Source: Megaustenia siamemsis
Lineage: Eukaryota; Mollusca; Gastropoda; Stylommatophora; Ariophantidae
Reading direction: 5' to 3'
NCBI GenBank assembly: GCA_032433765.1
Contig: JAVIAB010000102.1
Location: 12,043,914 to 12,107,913, forward strand
DNA length: 64,000 nucleotides
In this document: one piece after another, positions 1-10,611 of the stretch
Numbering within the stretch: the first letter of the stretch is position 1
How the letters are laid out: each line of letters starts with the position of its first letter
Translations under genes and position numbers: made by a program
The notes under the pieces: generated by a model
Databases searched by the model: none
The model's input: the letters and a program-made list of their open reading frames with translations, nothing else
Told to the model about the DNA's origin: nothing

Positions 1-476
1 ATGAAAGTCTGTATCTTCATGATTGTCAGTTTTGTTGTTCTCCATGTTTCACAGCCATATAATAGGAGCGACTTAACATTTGAGTTGAAAATGTTTATTT
101 TTGTATTTAACCTTATTTCTTTGGATTTCCATACGTTTCCCAGTGCAACGAAATCTCCTCTTGCTTTTGATATCCTTATTTTGTTATCATTTTCTGTTCC
201 TCCCTCTTTATCTATATTACTGCCCAGATATATGTAAGATTGTACGTCTAGTAGAGATATTTCTCCTAATTTTATCTGGTTATTGCCAAATGCATTAGTT
301 CTCATGATGTTGGTCTTATCTCTATTAATCTTCAGTCCTAGCTGTTGTGATCTTTCATCAACTATACTCATTTATCCTGCATCTGTTGATGGCTGTGTGA
401 TAGGAGAGCTATGTCATCAGCAAAGTCTAAATCATCAAGTTGCTTGGTCAGTGACCACTGGATTCCATTTCTGTAA
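1..476 (-). mobile_element. LINE-A reverse transcriptase fragment
   Basis: Read on the minus strand this encodes the end of a non-LTR retrotransposon reverse transcriptase, starting near LDFADDIALLSH (the FADD catalytic box) and continuing through YLGSNIDKEGG, KARGDFVALGNVWKSKE and LLLYGCETWRTTK. It matches the plus-strand copy at 51.0-51.7 kb closely. The fragment runs off the left edge and is cut on its 5' side by an alternating TG/TA/CA tract. Hydrophobic plus-strand ORFs here are antisense shadows. Confidence 0.85.
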
Positions 477-478
477 TA

Positions 479-566
<88 letters not shown>

Positions 567-567
567 T
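477..567. repeat. (TG)n(TA)n(CA)n palindromic microsatellite
   Basis: About 10 TG units, about 29 TA units and 5 CA units follow each other, so the tract is self-complementary and could form a long hairpin or cruciform. It sits at the broken edge of the LINE-A fragment. Confidence 0.95.
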
Positions 568-782
568 AATTAAAGCGAGACTTAACTGAGGCAAGATCCA
601 AAAGCTCCCAGCGAGTCAATGACGGTGAGTCAAATGGGACGCAGGAGGGGAGGAGAAAGGGGTTGGGGTTTTGGGAAATCAGTCACGTGATTGGACGAGA
701 AGTCGGGCGATATAACAAGGTAGTAGAAAGAGGTGTGAGATGCAGTCAAGCGTGACACATGTAATCACTACAGATAAGGAAG

Positions 783-928
783 TGCTTGCGTTCACCCGAT
801 GACTAAAAGAGTGCACCTCTTCATCATCCGCCCTTAAAAGAACGTCAAGTGGGCGTGTCTGCATTGTGTTGTGGTTTGCAGTACAACTGTGATATTTGCG
901 CCTTTCGGCCCGACACATCCGACTTCAG
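783..928 (+). repeat. Dispersed repeat R1, copy 1
   Basis: This stretch shares with 13527-13695 the sequence around CATCCGCCCTTAAAAG, a GTGTTGYRGTTTGCAGT block and TGCGCCTTTCGGCCC followed by ACACATCCGA. Shorter related pieces occur near 11850, 34750 and (minus strand) 43205-43245. It has no ORF or tRNA-like head that I can see. Sequence 568-782 between the microsatellite and this repeat is unrecognised. Confidence 0.6.
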
Positions 929-1149
929 CATAAGTTAGGAAAGTGTTATATGGAGTGAAAACAAGCAAATAAAGCCCGACGTTACTCAGTTATCATGGCA
1001 ATAAATGAGGCGTAATAAGGGGATTATCGAGAACTGGCGGTGCAGGGTGTTGGAGAGTCAGATATGAGTAATGAAGCAGCTATATGGAGGGAAAAAAAGA
1101 GGAAAAGTGAAAGCAAGGTAGAACTGGAATATGTGTGCAATGACTCGTA

Positions 1150-1593
1150 TGCGCATATCGGTCATATTTTCTTCAACGGTACCATATATTCTGAAAGATA
1201 CCAGATGAAAGTTCTGGAAGCATTCGTAGGCAAACTTTCTTAGTGGGAAATTGAACAAGCTTGGTATCAACAAGATGGCGCAATTGCTCACATTGTTGTG
1301 AAGTCACGAGAATTTGTGGAAGGCATTTTTGTTAATCGTGTAATTTCTCGCGGATTTTGGCCTTCAATGTCTCCGGATATTACTCCCCTGGATTATTTAA
1401 TCCTCCTGGCCGCAGTGAAAGGAAAAGTGTACGAAAACAATCCCCACACCGGTAATGAACTTCTGGCTTACATCGTCAACAACATTAATAACATTACACG
1501 GCATGTACTGCATAAGGTCTTTGAAAATACGAAAACAAAAAATATCCATACTTGCCAACTAAAGCGTGGTGGATATTTCCAACACCGTTCGTG
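1150..1593 (+). pseudogene. Decayed Tc1/mariner-superfamily-like transposase
   Basis: One frame, broken by an in-frame TAG at 1241-1243, reads FFNGTIYSERY, then WYQQDGAIAH, WPSMSPDITPLDY and GKVYENNP. These match the order of blocks in DDE/D transposases of the IS630/Tc1/mariner group: QQDGA carries the second catalytic Asp, SPDxTPLD the third. By my count 38 residues separate those two aspartates. No N-terminal helix-turn-helix domain and no terminal repeats are recognisable next to it, so it is a remnant. Another DDE family is possible. Confidence 0.7.
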
Positions 1594-1599
1594 AATATA

Positions 1600-1768
1600 G
1601 AGCTGTAATATGGGGAAATATAGTTATAGTATGGGGAAATAGAGTTATAATGTGGGAAAATATAGTTATAGTGTGGGGAAATAGAGTTATAATGTGGGGA
1701 AATATAGTTATAATGTCAGGAAATAGAGTTATAATGTGGGGAAATAGAGTTATAATGTGGGGAAATCT
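1600..1768 (+). repeat. 21-bp minisatellite (GGGGAAATAGAGTTATAATGT)
   Basis: About eight copies of a 21-bp unit. Because 21 is a multiple of three, the array stays open as WGNRVIM-type repeats, which is not a gene. A diverged second block of the same unit lies at 2413-2660. It is followed by a short (TC)n run at 1769-1787. Confidence 0.9.
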
Positions 1769-1787
1769 CTCTCTCTCTCTCTCTCTG

Positions 1788-1987
1788 CGATCAGGACTCA
1801 ATCAGAGTAGGATTCCAGACTCTCACATGAAGTCAGCTGTCAGGTTAAGTGTGCTGATCGCCCTCACAGACAGAACATCACAATTAGAGTCTGCCAGATC
1901 CACTCTGATTGAACACCCGTTAAAACGTTGCACTGTGTTATGCGCCAGTGGCCCAGTGCATCCGATTTCAGCCAGCATTTTATTCAG
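1788..1987 (+). repeat. 200-bp direct repeat, left copy
   Basis: This block starts TGCGATCAGGACTCAATCAG and ends near TTTTATTCAGG. It is nearly identical to 2209-2413, with only about a dozen differences. Its distal part carries a GTGCATCCGATTTCAGCC motif like that in R1, so it may be a SINE-like unit. Confidence 0.9.
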
Positions 1988-2136
1988 GTTTGATTTCCTT
2001 TAGCCTTTGATTGTCCCCAAATCTTCCTGCAAGGCTGCAGATTGTCTTTGTCTGTAGGGGGATTCTGCCCTCCCAGGTTTACGAGCCCCATCTGCCCGAG
2101 TCACTAGAGGTGACTAACACAAACATGCACACACAA

Positions 2137-2139
<3 letters not shown>

Positions 2140-2207
<68 letters not shown>
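2140..2207. repeat. (TA)n microsatellite
   Basis: A pure TA run of about 34 units lies immediately before the right copy of the 200-bp direct repeat. The sequence between the two repeats (1988-2139) has no recognised feature. Confidence 0.97.
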
Positions 2208-2208
<1 letters not shown>

Positions 2209-2210
<2 letters not shown>

Positions 2211-2413
2211 GCGATCAGGGCTCAATCAGAGTAGGATTCCAGACTCTCACATGAAGTCAGCTGTCAGGTTAAGTGTGTTGATCGCCCTCACAGACAGAAC
2301 ATCACAATTAAAGTCTGCCAGATCCACTCTGATTGAACACCCGTTTAAAACGTTGCACTGTGTTCTGCACCAGTGGCCCAGTGCATCCGATTTCAGCCAG
2401 CATTTTATTCAGG
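2209..2413 (+). repeat. 200-bp direct repeat, right copy
   Basis: Near-identical partner of 1788-1987. The left copy is preceded, and this one followed, by the same 21-bp minisatellite, which suggests duplication within or around that array. Confidence 0.9.
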
Positions 2414-2660
2414 TTATGTGGTGAAATATAGTTATAATGTGGGGAAATAGAGTTATAATGTGGGGAAATATAGCTATAATGTGGGGAAATATAGCTATAA
2501 TGTGGGGAAATAGAACTGTACTGTAATGTGGGGAGATAGAACTGTACTGTAATGTGGGAGATAGAACTGTACTGTAATGTGGGGAAATAGAACTGTACTG
2601 TAATGTGGGGAAATATAATTGTAATGCAGGGAAATAGAGCTGTAATGTAGGGAAATGTAA
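2413..2660 (+). repeat. 21/26-bp minisatellite, second block
   Basis: Diverged copies of the unit at 1600-1768 (GGGGAAATATAGTTATAATG), including longer variants with AACTGTACTGTAATGTGG. Minus-strand ORFs over it are low-complexity and not genes. Confidence 0.9.
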
Positions 2661-2739
2661 CAAAACTTGGCCTATCATTGGATAGCTATCCCCACTATTG
2701 TCCAACAAGGAAATAACTTTAGGTACTACAGGCCAAGAG

Positions 2740-3110
2740 GAATAACGGACACTCTACTAGGCCTACAATCTTCATTCCATCGTTGTTATTTCTAGCCGTA
2801 TCAGTAAGAAATGCGTCAACGCCAGATTTGGACCCTAGACTCAAGAACAAAAAGATAAATAAGCTCTACCGAGATGAGATGTCTTTGACGAAGGAGACGG
2901 CGTGAGAAATAAGATCAGAAATGAAGAACTGAAAAAAGCTATAATTCCCGCAATAGAATACATAAATAAACAACAAACACAACGGCTAGGCCACGTTGTA
3001 AGACACTAAAACACAACTTAACGTGCCTTTAATAAACCCACAACACCAGACTCAAGGGCCGGCCAAGAAAAAGATGGGTCACGGCAAAGAAATGCACTAA
3101 ATGCGAAGCA
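2740..3110 (+). mobile_element. Degraded LINE 3' region (LINE-H-like)
   Basis: Broken plus-strand reading frames give LDSRTKRKINKLYRDEM, then RREIRSEMKN and RLGHVVRH, then PDSRAGQEKDGSRQ. That is the order of motifs found after the reverse transcriptase domain in CR1/jockey-like LINEs (W/LD-rich block, GHVxR, basic GRPR-like tail). Several frameshifts show it is dead. Confidence 0.6.
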
Positions 3111-3149
3111 TTAGTGAAGCTAATAGCATACTTTTATATTATTTTGTTA

Positions 3150-3300
3150 TATAATTTTATTTATAATTTTTTTTATTATACATATTTGCACGTGTGTTGT
3201 ATGTTTGATCCTGTTGAAGGCATATTGCGCCGAAACGTCGTTCTGGTTTGTGTTGTCCACTTGTTACGTGAAGTTTTAACCATACCGTCTTTTTCTATTT
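3150..3300 (+). repeat. Dispersed repeat with GAAGGC..GCCGAAAC hairpin motif
   Basis: The segment CCTGTTGAAGGCATATTGCG followed by CCGAAACGTCG, then TTACGTGAAG and ACCATACCGTC, matches the right arm of the foldback element at 44544-44740. GGC and GCC can pair to form a small hairpin next to GAAAC. Confidence 0.65.
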
Positions 3301-3342
3301 TCTCTCTCTCTCTCTCTCTCCTCTCTCCTCTCTCTCTCTATA

Positions 3343-3400
<58 letters not shown>
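3299..3400. repeat. (TC)n(TA)n microsatellite
   Basis: Compound TC-rich then TA-rich tract. Together with its flanks it creates artificial Ser/Leu and Tyr/Ile ORFs. Confidence 0.97.
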
Positions 3401-3401
<1 letters not shown>

Positions 3402-3403
<2 letters not shown>

Positions 3404-3545
3404 CTCATCACGAAAAAGATGCATTGATAGAATATCTTAAAAACTAGGAAACAACAGTAGGTGAGCAAAAGGTATCTCCCTTCGACGCTGAAAGGCAGAT
3501 GAGGAAGGAAAGAAGAAGAGAAAAAGACCGTAAACAACTTCTCAT
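3402..3545 (+). mobile_element. LINE-H 3' end fragment
   Basis: The segment TCTCCCTTCGACGCTGAAAG followed by GCAGATGAGGAAGGAAAG is the sense version of antisense copies at 9030-9400 and 28155-28340. It is interrupted on its 5' side by the compound microsatellite. Confidence 0.65.
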
Positions 3546-4678
3546 TTAACAAATGAAGTGAAAAAAGACAATGATTAAAAATACTCCCTTTAGGGCACTT
3601 TTCCCACTCCTTGGATTTGCCGGGGGGAGACATATAGGACTAGACAATGTCTGGATGGAAATTAATTAACATGGGACAAAGTTGTTGGGCAAGGGATTGT
3701 CTGCCGGCTGTAGACCCACGCGACGCGAGCCGGCTCAGCGCATGCGTAATGTTCCCTCTGTAGCGTTGTCAACATTCGTTTACGCTATAGAATCTTCTTT
3801 CCAAGAACTTAAACGCTGGCGATTTCATCATTTCTTGTAGGAGATAGAAGGTATTTATAGTAACTGCATAATTAGTCACTCTTAATAGTATTTTAATGAT
3901 ATACGATTTGTGATTATTGTAAACGAAACATTTTCATTTTAGTGGAAGGAATAAAAGGAAGGCAACACATTTACTCGATTTAGTTGTAAATAATATATAA
4001 TTTATAAAATCGCAGATGATAAAACACATCTTTCAATACTCGTGTTTTTATGAATGAAAAGTACAAAATATGTCCATAATCCTTTGTTTCATTGATAGAA
4101 TTATCAGTATGTAGTTATAATTAAAAGTCCGTGTTTCTACATATTTTGAAAATAACTAAATACGAAATGTATTAATAGATCACGTGTAGTCGCTGCACCG
4201 GCTTGTTTTCAACACGGAAATTTCCATTGCGCAATTGCCAGCCAATCAACAACGAGGATTGTTTTCAGGCTTTCCTGGTCCAGTTACGTGTTGCCTGGAA
4301 TTTTTCCACAGTTAATTCAACGCGCCTGAAGGATAATTTTTTTTTTTTTTTTAATCTTTACTTTTAAAAATGGGGGAAAAAAAGACTGCCTTCAGCGTTG
4401 AAGCTCTATCTAAATATGAATATGCATTCACGCAAGATAAGACTAACACGTCGTACTTGCATTGTTGTAAAAGAAACAACAAAAAAAAAAAAAAAAAACG
4501 TAAACAATAGAAGGCGAGTAGTGGTGTAATTTACGGGAAACTTGCTTTTGTGGGGCAAATAAGGTCATGTTGACTCGTGACTGCTGGTCAAAGGTTGCCG
4601 GTTAAGTTACGGTATTTTCTGTTCTCTGCTTCTCCCGAACCTGCACGTAATTACGTGATATTTCTTTCCCCTTATTAC
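3546..4678. other. No recognisable gene
   Basis: AT-rich unique-looking DNA with a poly-T run near 4331-4351 and a poly-A run near 4481-4498. I found no exon, repeat family or RNA gene here. Confidence 0.6.
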
Positions 4679-4833
4679 AGTAAAAATGTAATATTCTATT
4701 TTCGGCAAGGCCTCTGCAGTAACAATGTAATATCTATTTTCGTCAAGGCCTCTGCAGTAACAATGTAATATCTATTTTCGGCAAGGCCTCTGCAGTAACA
4801 ATGTAATATCTATTTTCGTCAAGGCCTCTGCAA
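4679..4833 (+). repeat. 38-bp minisatellite, four copies
   Basis: The unit starts GTAACAATGTAATATCTATT and ends CAAGGCCTCTGCA. CGGC and CGTC variants alternate, so the true period is a 76-bp dimer. Confidence 0.9.
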
Positions 4834-4857
4834 CTTAACTTAACCTCATATAACCCA

Positions 4858-5275
4858 CCAAATGAGGCTGGATGGTCTAGAGGTGCAACGTAGGCGTCAG
4901 GATGAGAAGGACATGGGTTCAACCCCACCGGTGATTTTTTCAAAAACAGGAAATTTGAAAATGTTTCTTTATGACGTTACCCTCCCAAGATCTCTTGGTA
5001 GTGACACCGATGCCTGTCCGTCTCCGGTGACGGCAATAAACAGGGGGTACCGTGTGCACTCGCGCACGTTAAAGATTCTTGGCAGTTAGAATCGAAATGA
5101 GTATCCCATATGGCCGCACCCTGGGCAATATTGTCAGCAAAAACATGCCTGTAACGTGGATCCCAGGTCGTGCTACGGATTTCGTGCACTTGAGCTAGGA
5201 ATCTCGGATTTTCTCGACATTTTCGAATGGGATACCGGAGCACCTATGGGCTCGTCACGTGTACAATGATGATGA
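4858..5275 (+). mobile_element. SINE-3, tRNA-derived
   Basis: The 5' part carries tRNA-like promoter boxes: TGGTCTAGAGGT (A-box-like) and GGGTTCAACCCC (B-box-like). The body contains GTGCACTCGCGCACGTTAAA, and the element ends in GTACAATGATGATGAT, resembling the 3' ends of LINE-B and LINE-C. A headless relative lies at 61165-61480. SINEs of this kind are transcribed by RNA polymerase III and mobilised by partner LINEs. It is not a functional tRNA: the arms do not fold into a complete cloverleaf and 3' sequence is attached. Confidence 0.75.
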
Positions 5276-5574
5276 TCTAAACAACAAACCCTCTAATAGA
5301 AAAAAAAAATTAATAAACTCATTCAGAATCACAGGGACGACTATCTAACACATCATGTCTGCTACTTCATTACATATTGCGAATCATCATAATCTCGATA
5401 CTTGTCTCTTTGTAACTTGCCTCCTGTGACAGCTACTCTTATATATTCTTTGTCCAGTGATGATGTTTTCCAGCGTCTGCAGCAAACAATCCCAGCTCGT
5501 CCATCTTATGCCACCTTCTTCTAGATCTTCATTTCTCTTGTCTATTTAGTACCATGCCTCCATAATCATCATCT
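5276..5574. other. Unassigned AT-rich sequence
   Basis: Contains no exon I can support. Parts read like antisense LINE sequence (CCAGCGTCTGCAGCAAACAA), but no diagnostic motif is preserved. Confidence 0.4.
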
Positions 5575-5576
5575 TC

Positions 5577-5853
5577 TATCTATCTATTGACCTTTGAGCC
5601 GTAGCCGGCCCATAGGGCGTAGACCAAGATACTCCTTCTCTTATCATCTAAATTTTTATTCTAGCAGTTTTCAATTCTTTTAAAGATATTTTATCAAATC
5701 TCGCTATTTGTCTCTGTTCTGTGCAAGCAGCTCTATCTCATTGAGGGAGCCGATTCCTGCTGCTCTTGCCTCTCTCATCAATGTTCTTCTCAGTATCTCT
5801 CTGGATCTTCCTCTTATTCCTCTTACCTGTTGTTTCCCACATGAGGGCTTAAT
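5577..5853 (-). mobile_element. LINE-E 3' end
   Basis: Minus strand reads the C-terminus GLREALRR-like then IGSLNEIELLAQ and RQIARFDKIS, a degraded version of the ..AQNRDRWRDLIKYL end seen in full at 57694-59793, with the 3' UTR and an ATAGATAG tail at 5577-5590. Confidence 0.85.
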
Positions 5854-5959
5854 AATCATCTTGGTCATCCTGAAATTAATATTAAGATCATAGTTGTTTG
5901 TTATTGATACAAGTATGCATTGAAAGTGATTAGAAGAAGCTGTGTTTTAATATTTTAAC

Positions 5960-6390
5960 CATGAGATACAGACTTTCATTAATGGTGCTTACATAGAATA
6001 AAGGTTGGAAAGGCAGGACAAATCATTAACATAGAATTATGGGAAAGCACCAGTCAAATACCAGTGGTTTGAGTTATTGAGTTACTTGCAAATCTTCATC
6101 ATTGCACTCTGAACATGTCCATAGAGATAGAATGAAGACGATGGCGCTGGATAGGGTACACCCTGGGGAAGCCAATGGAGAGTATTTACACAACAGTCCC
6201 TTTTTTGAATCTCCAATAAAAAGACAGGAAGATGAAAATATTCTTGAAGAAGAGATGATGGAAGCAGAAATGAAGATGAGGGGGAAGACATGGAATGAAC
6301 TTAAAAGAATTGCAAGAAACAGAACGGATTGGGGAATGATTGTTGGAGGCCTATGTCCACAGGGAGTTGAAAGTTTTTGTTGAAGACCTA
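5960..6390 (+). mobile_element. LINE-A 3' part with a small internal insertion
   Basis: Plus strand gives the LINE-A C-terminal region: MRYRLSLM-like start, IELWESTSQIPV, RRWRWIG, then WNELKRIARNRTDWG. A foreign segment of about 55 bp at 6068-6122 interrupts it; its minus strand (GGACATGTTCAGAGTGCAAT) matches the 3' end of the RNase H-type element at 52.07 kb. The 3' end passes into a minisatellite built from its own last bases. Confidence 0.8.
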
Positions 6391-6765
6391 TGTTCCACAG
6401 GGAGTTGAAAGCTTTTGTTGAAGACCTATGTCCCACAGGGAGCTGAAAGTGTTTGTTGAAGACCTATGTTCCACAGGGAGTTGAAAGATTTTGTTGAAGA
6501 CCTATGTCCAACAGGGAGCTGAAAGTGTTTGTTGAAAGACCTATACTCCAGAGGGAGCTGAAAGTGTTTGTTGAAGACCTATGCTCCACACGGAGTTGAA
6601 AGTATTTGTTGAAAACCTATGCTCCACAGGGAGTTAAAAGTGTCTGTTGAAAACCTATGCTCCACAGGAGTTAAAAGTGTCTGTTGAAAACCTATGCTCC
6701 ACAGGGAGTTAAAACGTGTCTGTTGAAAACCTATGCTCCACAGGGAGCTGAAAGGTTGAAGAAAA
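6390..6765 (+). repeat. 38-bp minisatellite made from a LINE-A 3' end
   Basis: About ten tandem units of GTTGAAGACCTATGCTCCAC followed by AGGGAGTTGAAAGTGTTT. The same sequence occurs once at the 3' terminus of other LINE-A copies (near 27150-27185 and 61115-61150), so the array grew from this LINE end. Confidence 0.9.
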
Positions 6766-7024
6766 AGATATCTTAATATTTAGGAGCTGTTGTTGTGAAA
6801 AGTTTATATATGGCGTCCCCTAAACTCTCAGATTTTCCAATCATTTATCATTTTGTTAACACGAGTTTAACTACTAAATGTCTTTCAAACATACATGTTT
6901 ACTTTTGCTAAACATTGAACGCTTTGTGTATCAAAAAAAGACCATTTACATAAAATGTCAACTTTAGGAAGAGTGGACTGTTCTAGACACAGAACATATT
7001 CATCCATAGTAAAAAAATAAATAG

Positions 7025-7310
7025 TAAAGATTCCCTCCACTGCCTTGCTGTTGTATGGGGAATATGGCGTTAGTGATACATTTTTTCTATGACCACGGCA
7101 CATTTTTGGGTGTTGTAGTCGGTATCACGCCAGGCCGCCTTTACTTCACAGAAAAATGTATGGTATCCGGTTTAGAGGCTAAGTGAACCCCGGAGCATTG
7201 TGGGTCCGAAAAAAAAATCCACCATTTCTATCTGGGGATCGAATCCGGACCCTTCTGATCAGGAAGCGAGCTTGCTAACCACGCAGCCACCGAGGCTCCA
7301 TCTTCGTCCA
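7025..7310 (-). mobile_element. SINE-1 variant
   Basis: On the minus strand GAGCCTCGGTGGCTGCGTGG and a B-box-like GGATTCGATCCCC precede a body with ACATTTTT/GTGCCG blocks and a GGGAATATGG segment shared with the full SINE-1 at 39012-39270. It is a diverged subfamily with a GGCGTGATACC block. Confidence 0.7.
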
Positions 7311-7939
7311 TGAATGCTGCAAAATTGCAGAGATTGTAACAAAAATGCCACTTTTGAGTTGAAAGAAACATTTGTGCTGAAATAAACAAAAAGGTGGGGG
7401 CCTCGGTAGCCATTTTGGGAAAACCACCCGACTAGGCTACCGACGTTCGGACAACCTGGTTCAGTTTCTGCTGGAAGCAGTGTGAATTGTACTAGTGGTT
7501 GGAAAAAAAAATTACTCCAGCGGTCGACCCATCGCTGGTAGAAATGGGTACCAGGGTAGTACTCTGGAAGGTGAGAAATGCCTGCTACTAGCATCGTGAG
7601 TTCAGATGCTTGAAGCGACACTACCCAGAAGTCTCCGAACACATATGGATGAAAACTCGCGTGCTAAGTCGCCGATTCAAGTCTCGTACTTTACCTTTAC
7701 CTAAACAAAAAGAACAAAGACGCTCGGCAACGTTAGAAATGAAAGCGGTCAGAGACTCATAGCTGACTGCTGGTGTTAGGATCAGTGAGGTAAAGCTGAA
7801 CGAAAACGAAAACCGCCGCGTACCCAAACATGTTATGCAGAAGACGGATATATTGTGCCAAAAGTTACATATATATAATCCTAATTGAAAACTATATTGC
7901 AAGGCATCTTATTCTGCATACTATTCTTTTAAGGGTGAA
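7311..7939. other. Unassigned sequence, possibly a decayed tRNA-like repeat
   Basis: Holds a GCCGATTCAAGTCTCG stretch near 7668 that resembles a B box, but no full element, exon or family could be assigned. Confidence 0.35.
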
Positions 7940-8300
7940 TTCATTGTTTCTTTCTTAACTCTCTTTATAACATCTAAAAACGCTTTTCCTGTTTCTGTTG
8001 TCAAAAATGGATTGCACAGCATCTTGTTCATTTTTTGGAAAGCTGCTTTTGCCTGATCCATTCAGCTTCTCACCTCTGTTGTGCATCTTCATCTGATATT
8101 AACATGTTTCCAGATATTTAAATCCAACTACCTGTTTTAATATTGTTCCACTTGTCTTTATTGTGCATTGAGGTGATGTTTTCTTTTCTGCTACAATTAC
8201 TTCTGTCTTTTACTATTAAGGCTGAGTTTTATTGTGCTTTTCTTCACTATAATGTCTGACATTTCAGATTTCTTGTAACTCATTTTACCGTTATAGACCC
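7940..8300 (-). mobile_element. Degraded LINE-B fragment
   Basis: Minus strand carries LINE-B-like blocks: a K-K-TEV segment, YLKISGNM, RCTTEVRS, KAAFQKMNKMLCNPFLTTET. Stop codons and frameshifts are frequent. This is the section upstream of the CYVEPVLTYG block. Confidence 0.7.
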
Positions 8301-9029
8301 CTTTTAAACGTGAGGCGAGCATCATGACCCAAGGCTTACAACGACCTCAGCCTACTAACACAGTGCCATTATATCATAAATTAAAAACATAATGTTAATA
8401 TAAACCAAAGCAATAACAACACTGAAAAACATGAGCGAGGAGGACAGACCTGATGCATTTAAGCGAACATAACCGTCCCTGCTTCGGTAATAGCAACTAT
8501 CGACCCTTGGTAATTTTCCACTGAGGTCGCATTGGTCCGAATTTGAGTGCGCCGACCCATGAAACGTCCCAGTTTAGTTACAGCTATTTTTGTATTGTTT
8601 ATACATATCTTTTCTTATATTGCACTCTTAGTTGGAGAATAGATTTTTTTTTAAAATTTGTTCGGGATTTAGAATATACTTTATTACTTATTAAATTGAG
8701 TAGAATAATAATGTATCTGTATGTGTGTATGTTTGTGAACTAAACATCGAAACATTGCTGTTATTATTGACGTAATCGCACGTGACGTTAGTTGCTCTTT
8801 CTGTGATGCATATGTTATTTTAATCACGTGAGAAGGAAGCGTGCTAGATTGCCTTCTTTTATAGCATTTCACACATAGTGAGTTTTCAAAGAGTTAAAGT
8901 TAAAGAGTTACTCACAGGTAAGAGAGCGTAATTTTGTAGTGGTTGTTAATTAACGTACAAGTAATTGTTGCACCTCGTACTATAAAACTTGTATTTTGTT
9001 TTATTGACTATTCGAATGCGTTTATAATG
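8301..9029. other. No recognisable gene
   Basis: AT-rich; contains only short ORFs without family resemblance and no repeat I could match elsewhere in the window. Confidence 0.5.
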
Positions 9030-9400
9030 TGTTTCGTACTTGCGTCTTGTTCACTTCTTTACTTCCTCGTTTGCCTTTCGACTTTGACTTTGAGGGAAGA
9101 TACAATTTGCGGTCTTTTGCTCTTCTGTTCGCCTCTGCTGCTGTTATGTTTCCTAGTGCTTCTAATATTCCATCAATCCATATTTTTCATGACCGACCCT
9201 TGGGTCTGGTGTTCTCGCAACGATTATTGAAGGATCGTTGTGTTGTGTTTTAATCACTCAGTTCTTCATTTCTGATCCTGTCTCTCAGACTGATTCCTGT
9301 CATTCGTCTAACACATTTCATCTCAGTAGAGGTTATTTTTCTTAATGTTCTTGCATCTAGGGTTCAGGTCTTGTTCACTAGCTTATTAAACTTTATTCAT
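9030..9400 (-). mobile_element. LINE-H fragment
   Basis: Minus strand aligns with the copy at 28155-28710: RCKNIKKNNLY, the NQSERQDQK segment, and the 3' part ending in the sequence that precedes the antisense of CGACGCTGAAAGG. Multiple stops. Confidence 0.65.
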
Positions 9401-10104
9401 TTTTAATTGGGCGTGAGTGCGTTGTGTCACTATTTTACGACCGTGCCTTTCGACTCGAATCATTCTCCTTTGGGATGGTTTTTAATTGCTTACCAAATGT
9501 GCATGTTGATCTGCAGGGGCTTTTGGCCTACACCTGTCAGTGTCTTGGGCTATTTAACTCTTTCACTACCGAAGGTTTTTATTATTCAGCGGTTGCGATT
9601 TTAGAGACAACTTTTTTCATGTTTTTAAAATATTATTCTACATGTTTATATTTATCTAACTCTTAACATATTATATATGACAGTTTAGATAATTAAACAA
9701 CGAATTATATTTCACCAATACCAAGATGATACAAGACATATAAAAAGAATATGGTTTGATGACAGTTTGCACTAATCAAATTCAGAGTGACGCACCGTGC
9801 GGGTAACCGAATGGAAAGAGTTAAGGTGTGCAAAGTGCGCACGGACCTCCAGTTGTGTAATGTAATAAGAGAGGGTCAGATATTCGGATCTCACTGCCAA
9901 GAAAAACGGGAGAGTAAAGAGATGAAGAAACAACGGATTCGAAGAGAACAGTTCTATTTTTAGCTTCACAGCCCTAAGTACATAGCAATTTTGTTTGTCC
10001 TTTTATGATTTTATAAATCTTTCTGCCTGCACTTCCGATATATTTGTAAACTTTATTTGTAGTTTCAATATGGCTGCCAAAGGACTATACAGTTTTGTTG
10101 TTAG
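9401..10104. other. No recognisable gene
   Basis: No exon, RNA gene or repeat family identified before the target-site duplication of the LINE-B insertion at 10105. Confidence 0.5.
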
Positions 10105-10117
10105 TGTAACTGCATTA

Positions 10118-10585
10118 TCCATTTTTGACAATAGAAACAAGAAAAAGAGTTCTTAAATGTTATGTAGAGCCAGTATTAACATATGGATGTGAATCATGGA
10201 CAATAGGACAACAGACAAGAAAATCACTGGAGTCTGTAGAAATGTGGTTTTACAGAAGAGTGTTGAGAGTAGCATGGACAGCTAAGAAGAGTAATAAAGA
10301 TGTTCTGAGAGAGGTCAAAGCAAAAAGAGAGCTAATTTCCAATATTAGGAAGAAACAATCATCATTTTTTGGCCATGTAATGAGAAGGAAACAACTGGAG
10401 TATATTGTAACAACTGGAAAAATTGAGGGACGAAGAGATAGAGGGAAGCTAGGAGAAAAAATAGCAGACAGCTAAGAGAATGGCTTGGCTGAAGGTCAAC
10501 AACAGAAATGATAAATAGCTGCCAAGATCGAAAGTTGTGGAGAGACATGATCACCTACGCCAGTAGGCCCGGTACTTGATGATGA
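10118..10585 (+). mobile_element. LINE-B, 5'-truncated insertion with target-site duplication
   Basis: Encodes the post-reverse-transcriptase C-terminus: RKRVLKCYVEPVLTYGCESW, EMWFYRRVLRVAWTAKKS, FFGHVMRRKQLEYIVTTG. It is flanked by the 13-bp duplication TGTAACTGCATTA at 10105-10117 and 10586-10598. The 3' end is GGTACTTGATGATGA. Truncation at the 5' side, a short repeated tail and a target-site duplication are what target-primed reverse transcription leaves. One frameshift near the C-terminus. Confidence 0.95.
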
Positions 10586-10611
10586 TGTAACTGCATTAGG
10601 CCAGCAAGCAG

